From assembly GCA_016550395.1 (NCBI GenBank), contig JABXGY010000391.1, positions 1-27,376 of the forward strand: a stretch of 27,376 bases of DNA, written 5' to 3'. The DNA comes from an archaeon. GTDB taxonomy: Archaea > Asgardarchaeota > Hermodarchaeia > Hermodarchaeales > Hermodarchaeaceae. The position numbers and the translations under genes were made by a program. Positions 22,686 to 27,376 of the stretch are shown here, one piece after another. Positions within the stretch are counted from its first letter, which is position 1; each line of letters begins with the position of its first letter. Below the pieces are notes generated by a model. That model was not told where the DNA came from. It made no database searches and was given only the letters and a program-made list of their open reading frames with translations.

Positions 22686-23255
22686 ATGACCCAAGATAAA
22701 AGCTGGAAGCGCGAACTGGCTGAAGATATTGCAGTTATTGCCTTAGCATTGGTTGTCATATGGGGAACCGGAATTGGACTCCAGTTCTATCTTCAAACCC
22801 CCACACCATTACTTGCTGTCGAATCAGAGTCCATGGAACCAGTGTTGTATCGGGGGGATTTCGTTATAGTACGAGCTGTTGATCCAGCCACATTACAAGT
22901 GGGGGATATCATAATTTATAAGGCGGAGTCTCTTGGATTCCCACCAGGTAGTGCGTCCATAGTTCACCGAATCATTGAGATTCAGGAAGTGTCGGGTCAG
23001 CTGTACTTCTTTACAAAGGGTGACAATAATCCTGGCCCAGATTACGGAAATCGAACTGCAGATGATATTCTCGCTAAAGTCATTGGTAGCGTCCGATACC
23101 TTGGATTCCTAACCTTGCTTCTCTTAGAACCCATCGTTGGATGGAGTTCTGTAATCGTGCTCATTGTTGTTTTTCTCGTAACTTCGGTACTTTGTGACAG
23201 TTTTTCACCAAAAAAGGAGGGTGAAGAACCCGAAAATAATGAACAGTCATCGTGA
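22686..23255 (+). CDS. Signal peptidase I, archaeal/ER (Sec11-like) type
   Basis: Removes signal peptides from secreted proteins at the outer face of the membrane. From ATG 22686 the protein is 189 aa: one N-terminal transmembrane helix (about 14-36), then the catalytic Ser49 in VESESMEPVLYRGD, His94 in SIVHRIIE, and Asp113 in FTKGDNNPGPDYG. His instead of the bacterial Lys marks the ER/archaeal type. A second hydrophobic region near the end (about 140-175) is a C-terminal membrane anchor. Start choice: GAGGT at 22673-22677 lies 8 nt before ATG 22686, and a TATA-like box near 22632-22637 would put transcription start downstream of the other candidate, ATG 22638 (205 aa). Confidence 0.9.
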   Translation: MTQDKSWKRELAEDIAVIALALVVIWGTGIGLQFYLQTPTPLLAVESESMEPVLYRGDFVIVRAVDPATLQVGDIIIYKAESLGFPPGSASIVHRIIEIQEVSGQLYFFTKGDNNPGPDYGNRTADDILAKVIGSVRYLGFLTLLLLEPIVGWSSVIVLIVVFLVTSVLCDSFSPKKEGEEPENNEQSS

Positions 23256-23267
23256 TATAGCCAGATA

Positions 23268-23277
23268 CTTTTTAACT
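23268..23277 (+). promoter_or_regulatory. TATA-like box for topoisomerase VI operon
   Basis: CTTTTTAACT sits about 95 bp before the ATG at 23370, predicting a leader of about 65-70 nt. No clear hairpin or operator is visible in the 23256-23369 gap; AGGCGG (23359-23364) precedes the ATG and may act as a ribosome site. Confidence 0.35.
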
Positions 23278-23369
23278 ATTTATCTGAAAGTCTATGCTGT
23301 TCAAGACACCTACTCCAAGGCAGTTCCTGGGAGTGTTGACACAGAACGAGAAGTTGATAGGCGGTTGAA

Positions 23370-24983
23370 ATGGCAACTACGGGAATAACTTTTGAATCGA
23401 TATCTCCTGCTGATTTCTTTTATCGAAATCGGTCAATAGCGGGCTTCGACAATAAAATGCGTGCATTGTACACGGCAGTGCGTGAATTGGTTGAAAACTC
23501 ACTTGATGCTTGTGAGGATGGTGGATTTCTTCCCACCATTGATGTCAAATTGTCGGAAGTCTCTTCAGATTGGTATAGATTACGTGTAAAAGATAATGGT
23601 ATTGGAGTTCCCCGCGATCATATCCTCCCCGCTTTTGGGCAAATACTCTATGGCTCGAAATACGAGCATAAGCAGGCACGAGGACGGTTTGGTCTTGGTG
23701 GAAAAATGGCGTTTCTATTTGGACAAATTACTACGAGCGAACCATTACATGTGATTACAGCCCCTGTTGATGCAGATCATATCTTTGAAGTGGTGTTACG
23801 CCAAGATATCGAAGAAAATAAACCCGAGTTGGTTAAGTGGGAACGTCGTAAGAACAAAGAAAAAACACATGGTTGTACCCTAGAATTTACCCTTGAAGGC
23901 AACTGGTCATCAGCTAAGCGATATATTATCGACTACGTTGAACAGACAGCGCTGATAACACCATATGCCCATTTGAAATTCACCGAACCTGATGGAACAG
24001 TACATGACTTTAAACGATCCGTTAAAAAACTGCCACCACCTCCTACCCCCGTTAATCCACATCCCAAGGGTATGGATATCGAGCAACTCTCACGCTTGGT
24101 TGAGGATACCAAAACAACGGATATGGTGACCTTCTTACGCACTCATTTCCATCGCGTTGGACCAAAAACAGCAAAAGCCTTTCTCAAAACCATTAATATG
24201 CCCTTATCACAGGATCCCCGAGCCTTGAAGCCAAATGATTTAGTGAAAATTTCCCGAGGATTTGAGACGTTTAATAAGTGGTTACCACCAGACGCTCGGG
24301 TTTTATCTCCACTTGGAACAAAACTCCTTGAACTTGGTATTCGGTCAACCCTGAACCCTGAATTTGTCCATGTAACTCAACGTCCTCCTAATAGTTATGG
24401 TGGTCATCCCTTCATTGTCGAATGTGGTCTAGCGTACGGAGGAGGAGTTCCAATGAAGGAATCGATAATTATCTACCGCTTTGCCAATCGGATTCCCCTC
24501 ATTTTTGATGAGTATAAAGATGTTGCAGCGAAAATTGTTCGTGCAATTCCATGGTCGCGATATCGAATTCGTCCTGGAATGCCAATTGCCGCTTTTGTCG
24601 CTGTTGTTAGCACTAAAATCCCATTCAAAACTGCAGGAAAGGAATTCATCGCAGATCTCACTGAGCTTGAATATGATATTCGGATGGGACTGATGGAATG
24701 CGCTCGTAATTTGAAGGGACACCTAAGGCAAAAAGAAAAGGTGCAACGTGAACGCGTTCGTGCTAGTGTTTATGAAACGTATCTCCCCCTCATAGCACGT
24801 GATATTTCTGCCCTAGCTGGACGACGAAAGATTCCTGATACAAAGGCTCTTGTTCAAAGCGCGTTGACAATAAAATTAGAAGAGGAAGAAGAATTAGAAG
24901 AGCCGATACCAGAAGAAGAAGGAATCCTAGCAAGCAACCCACCTGAAATCACGGATTCAGACGAATCCATGGAGGAGGAATAA
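23370..24983 (+). CDS. top6B: DNA topoisomerase VI subunit B
   Basis: ATPase subunit of the type IIB topoisomerase. 537 aa. GHKL fold motifs: ELVENSLDACEDGG with Glu39 and Asn43, KDNGIGVP with Asp75, and GRFGLGGKMAF (lid, 108-112). The helix-two-turn-helix domain is about residues 225-310 (FLRTHFHRVGPKTAKAFLK) and the transducer domain 320-480, with Lys420 in PFKTAGKEF at the likely ATP-sensing switch position. A Glu-rich 40-residue tail follows. ATG 23370 opens directly on the conserved N-terminus. Top6A follows 17 bp later with a strong ribosome site (GGAGG at 24988-24992), so they form an operon. Confidence 0.96.
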   Translation: MATTGITFESISPADFFYRNRSIAGFDNKMRALYTAVRELVENSLDACEDGGFLPTIDVKLSEVSSDWYRLRVKDNGIGVPRDHILPAFGQILYGSKYEHKQARGRFGLGGKMAFLFGQITTSEPLHVITAPVDADHIFEVVLRQDIEENKPELVKWERRKNKEKTHGCTLEFTLEGNWSSAKRYIIDYVEQTALITPYAHLKFTEPDGTVHDFKRSVKKLPPPPTPVNPHPKGMDIEQLSRLVEDTKTTDMVTFLRTHFHRVGPKTAKAFLKTINMPLSQDPRALKPNDLVKISRGFETFNKWLPPDARVLSPLGTKLLELGIRSTLNPEFVHVTQRPPNSYGGHPFIVECGLAYGGGVPMKESIIIYRFANRIPLIFDEYKDVAAKIVRAIPWSRYRIRPGMPIAAFVAVVSTKIPFKTAGKEFIADLTELEYDIRMGLMECARNLKGHLRQKEKVQRERVRASVYETYLPLIARDISALAGRRKIPDTKALVQSALTIKLEEEEELEEPIPEEEGILASNPPEITDSDESMEEE

Positions 24984-25000
24984 CTAAGGAGGAACTAAAA

Positions 25001-26332
25001 ATGTCAGAACTAACACCTGATCAAGTCATGGCAAAGCTCTCACGTCGATGGAAACCCACAAAACGCCTTACTAGACTTCTCCAAACTGATTCCGGGCGAC
25101 TCCGTCGGATACTGAAAAGGTTAGAAAAGGAGGGGTTAGCTGAGGCACGAAAAAGGGGCGGTCAGCTCGAATGGCGTTTAGCAAAAACTGAGGCGAAACG
25201 AATTAGCCAAATTAAAAAAGAACCCAAAGCTTTCAAAGAGGAACAAAAGACAGATGATGAGATAAAAATCGACATGCAGAACATCGGAAGAACAATGTAT
25301 AAAACTCTAACAAAAGGAGAATTTCCTGAGATTGACCTTCCTAGCCGAAGTACCAGCAATATTCGATTTGACCAAGAACTCAGGCAATACGTTCTCGCGG
25401 ATAAGACAGTAACCCGCTCAACGCGTAATGTTGGACAGATTCGAAGTTTTAGTCAGATTGTTTGGGTTATGCGTTTCCTTAAGGAGCTCCTTTCAGAAAA
25501 GAAATCGAGTACCTTGCGAGATATTTATTATCAATCATTCGGCTATGGCGTAAAATTTGGACAACAAAGTGAAAGTGACACCTCTATTACGGACGTTGAA
25601 GCGAAACTAAACACTCCACGGGAATCATTTCGGGTCTTTCCTGAAGAACGAGCGGCGATGTACGGAAATCTCACAATCGAATATACGGCACCGAAGAAAT
25701 ATGCGGGGAAACGCGTTAACCTTACTGATCATCCAGATGGTTTAATGATAGGACCTTACCTCACATCATCTAAATTCATTGATTGCAAGGCAGACAAAGT
25801 AATTGCTATTGAATCGGGTGGTATGTTTACCCGATTTGTCGAAGATGCAGTTTACGACACTCATAATGCAATCCTCATACACACGGCTGGTCAGGCACCA
25901 CGAAGTGTTCGACGAATCATTCGAAGACTTCGATACGAATTGAATTTGCCAACTTTTTTGTTCGTCGACGCAGATCCATGGGGCGCACACATCGCGATGG
26001 TTATAATATCAGGGAGTGCCTCGGCAGCGCACTTACGGGGTCTTGCAACTCCTGATGCGATATGGATGGGAGTTTGGGCTTCTGATATTCAGAAATATAA
26101 TCTTCCCAGTGATCCTTTCACAGATACTGACAAAAAACGTACCCAAGATTTGCTTAAAGATCCGCGCTACCAATCGAAGTTTTGGCAAAAAGAGTTGAAA
26201 TTGTTTCTGAAGAATGGACGAAAAGCAGAACAACAGGCATTTAGTCGTTATGGCTTAAGTTTTGTTACTGAAGAATATCTTCCGAAAAAGTTTGAAGAAA
26301 TTGCCAAACTCCAGCGACAGGGCATCCTCTAA
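25001..26332 (+). CDS. top6A: DNA topoisomerase VI subunit A with N-terminal extension
   Basis: DNA-cleaving Spo11-like subunit. 443 aa, about 60-75 longer than typical archaeal Top6A. The 5Y-CAP domain has the catalytic tyrosine in LRDIYYQSFGYG, Y177 being the homologue of Y103 of Sulfolobus shibatae/Y135 of yeast Spo11. The Toprim domain has Glu271 (AIESGGMF) and the Asp323-x-Asp325 motif in FVDADPWG. The extra N-terminal region (1-75) reads TPDQVMAKLSRRWKPTKRL, then LRRILKRLEKEGLAEARKRG and a GQLEWRL wing: it looks like a winged helix. ATG 25001 has GGAGG (24988-24992) 8 nt upstream, so the extension is real and translated. Confidence 0.95.
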   Translation: MSELTPDQVMAKLSRRWKPTKRLTRLLQTDSGRLRRILKRLEKEGLAEARKRGGQLEWRLAKTEAKRISQIKKEPKAFKEEQKTDDEIKIDMQNIGRTMYKTLTKGEFPEIDLPSRSTSNIRFDQELRQYVLADKTVTRSTRNVGQIRSFSQIVWVMRFLKELLSEKKSSTLRDIYYQSFGYGVKFGQQSESDTSITDVEAKLNTPRESFRVFPEERAAMYGNLTIEYTAPKKYAGKRVNLTDHPDGLMIGPYLTSSKFIDCKADKVIAIESGGMFTRFVEDAVYDTHNAILIHTAGQAPRSVRRIIRRLRYELNLPTFLFVDADPWGAHIAMVIISGSASAAHLRGLATPDAIWMGVWASDIQKYNLPSDPFTDTDKKRTQDLLKDPRYQSKFWQKELKLFLKNGRKAEQQAFSRYGLSFVTEEYLPKKFEEIAKLQRQGIL

Positions 26333-26431
26333 GCATAGAAGCCTGGGATTTCATCGGTAATGATGTTAAGCCAGAATTCTTTTGTACCGTGATGAACCCA
26401 TTCTATTGCCCAAGTCCATGTGGTGAATAAT

Positions 26432-27376
26432 GTGACCAAAGTGAATTTCTTATTTGGATCCGGTCAGGTTGAACTTGAAATTCCGGATAGAAATTTTCTG
26501 GGTCTTTTAGACGCTAAACCCATTGCTGGAGTTAGTAATCCAAATAGTGTGGTTTCAGAGGCCATTCAGAATCCGATTAAGTCTCCGTCTTTGAGAGAAA
26601 TTGCGCAACCGGGACAAACGGTTGCCATTGTTGTAGACGACCATACCCGTGGTCTTCCATGCCACATTCTGATTAATCCCATTGTTGAACAGCTACAAAG
26701 GGCAGGTGTGGAAGAAACCGATATTACAATCATCTTTGGGACCGGAACTCACCGCGCTACAACACAAGAAGAACAGCAACAGCTTCTTTGTGACGTCTCT
26801 TGTCAAGGTTACCGGGTTGAAGTCCATAACTGCGATGCCGCTGATCTAGTTCACGTTGGAACAACTTCCTATGGAACCGAAGTGGAGATAAACCGAGTAT
26901 TCCATGAAGCGGATCTACACCTTCTTACGGGTGACATTGGTTATCATTATTATGCGGGATTTGGAGGCGGTCGAAAAAGCCTATTACCCGCAGTTGCTGG
27001 GCGAACTGCTATTAACAAAAATCATGGCATGTTAACTCATCCCAAAGCGGTTACGGGAAACCTCGAGGGGAATCCTATTCACCTTGATATGACTGAAGCT
27101 GCAAAACTAGCGCGTGTTGACTTTATTGTCAATATTGTACGAAACACCCACAAAGAAATAGTCTCAGCCTTCGCTGGTGACCTTGAACAAGCATTTCTTG
27201 AAGGCGTAAAAATAACTGACGAAATGGGTCGGGTTGAAATCCAAGAAAAAGCTGATATAGTAATAACAAGTGCAGGTTATCCGAAGGATATCAACCTCTA
27301 TCAAGGAACAAAAGCCATGGTTCATGCCCTTGGAGCGGTTCGTGATGAAGGCGTCTTAATCGCTCTCCTTGAATGT
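26432..27376 (+). CDS. LarA-like (nickel-pincer lactate racemase family) protein, 3' end outside window
   Basis: 315 codons are open to the end of the window; the stop lies beyond it. The enzyme family uses a nickel-pincer nucleotide (LarB/C/E made) to racemise or epimerise 2-hydroxy acids. Key residues of Lactobacillus plantarum LarA fall at almost the same positions: Arg73 (R75) in DDHTRG, His107 (H108) in GTGTHR, His172 (H174) in GYHYYAGF, Lys182 (K184, cofactor attachment) in GGGRKSLLP, and His198 (H200) in NHGML. GTG 26432 follows GGTGA (26422-26426) at 5 nt; other GTGs are at 26420, 26423 and 26441. Archaeal LarA paralogues may not be lactate racemases, and LarB/C/E are not in the window. 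Head-to-tail with top6A, 99 bp downstream. Confidence 0.88.
   Translation, partial: MTKVNFLFGSGQVELEIPDRNFLGLLDAKPIAGVSNPNSVVSEAIQNPIKSPSLREIAQPGQTVAIVVDDHTRGLPCHILINPIVEQLQRAGVEETDITIIFGTGTHRATTQEEQQQLLCDVSCQGYRVEVHNCDAADLVHVGTTSYGTEVEINRVFHEADLHLLTGDIGYHYYAGFGGGRKSLLPAVAGRTAINKNHGMLTHPKAVTGNLEGNPIHLDMTEAAKLARVDFIVNIVRNTHKEIVSAFAGDLEQAFLEGVKITDEMGRVEIQEKADIVITSAGYPKDINLYQGTKAMVHALGAVRDEGVLIALLEC

Noticed and set aside
23256..23369. Hairpin in the top6B leader (ACTCC ... GGAGT)
   Set aside because: Only 5 bp with a 13-nt loop and mismatches outside; too weak to list.
1..27376. CRISPR array, insertion sequence, prophage or integrative element
   Set aside because: No regularly spaced repeats, transposase, integrase or long direct/inverted repeats were seen; gene content is housekeeping-like throughout.

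Overview
This window looks like a single archaeal chromosome segment. Evidence: both subunits of topoisomerase VI, the archaeal-type S-adenosylmethionine synthetase, archaeal CoA biosynthesis (phosphopantothenate synthetase with PanE, PanB and CoaBC), an Orc1/Cdc6-like ATPase, a Ser/His (ER/archaeal type) signal peptidase, inositol-phosphate synthase, a tetraether-synthase-like radical SAM enzyme, and promoters with TATA-like boxes about 25 bp before the inferred transcript start. A Roadblock/LC7 protein and an Rpn11-like JAMM protein with a C-terminal membrane anchor side by side suggest an Asgard lineage, but this is inference and no marker gene here settles it. I see no transposon, integrase, phage gene, CRISPR array, rRNA or tRNA. 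Coding density is high and no gene-free gap exceeds about 210 bp.

Layout. 1-3584: four co-directional CoA genes (PPS, cut by the window edge; PanE; PanB; CoaBC), tightly packed or overlapping. 3589-4629: an opposing PurM/HypE-like ATP-binding enzyme. 4787-6292: two tandem, related membrane/coiled-coil proteins. 6388-8798: a nitrilase-superfamily amidohydrolase, a 118-aa unknown and a polytopic membrane protein. 8952-11927: lipid-related block with inositol-1-phosphate synthase and the Tes-like radical SAM protein, separated by a small ribbon-helix-helix (RHH) regulator with a clear operator-like promoter. 11991-13693: DUF99 protein and a degenerate Orc1/Cdc6-like protein, convergent. 13913-18046: Roadblock protein, tail-anchored JAMM protein, and a large helicase with two cysteine clusters. 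18051-20049: a two-gene operon of unknown function. 20250-23255: SAM synthetase, a tiny membrane protein, an unknown 250-aa protein, and signal peptidase I. 23370-26332: top6B-top6A. 26432-end: a LarA-like protein cut by the window edge.

How the genes fit together. The first block converts ketoisovalerate-derived precursors to 4'-phosphopantetheine; pantoate kinase would be expected just upstream. The lipid block plausibly supplies an inositol head group and joins isoprenoid chains into tetraethers. The most unusual items are: the JAMM protein with a C-terminal membrane anchor and a one-residue insertion in its metal motif; the Orc1-like protein with Walker A Lys replaced by Arg; an extra N-terminal winged-helix-like region on Top6A; a GGTATAC/GTATACC element shared by the RHH promoter and the signal peptidase divergent promoter; and a terminator-like hairpin whose two ends are the stop codons of two convergent genes.
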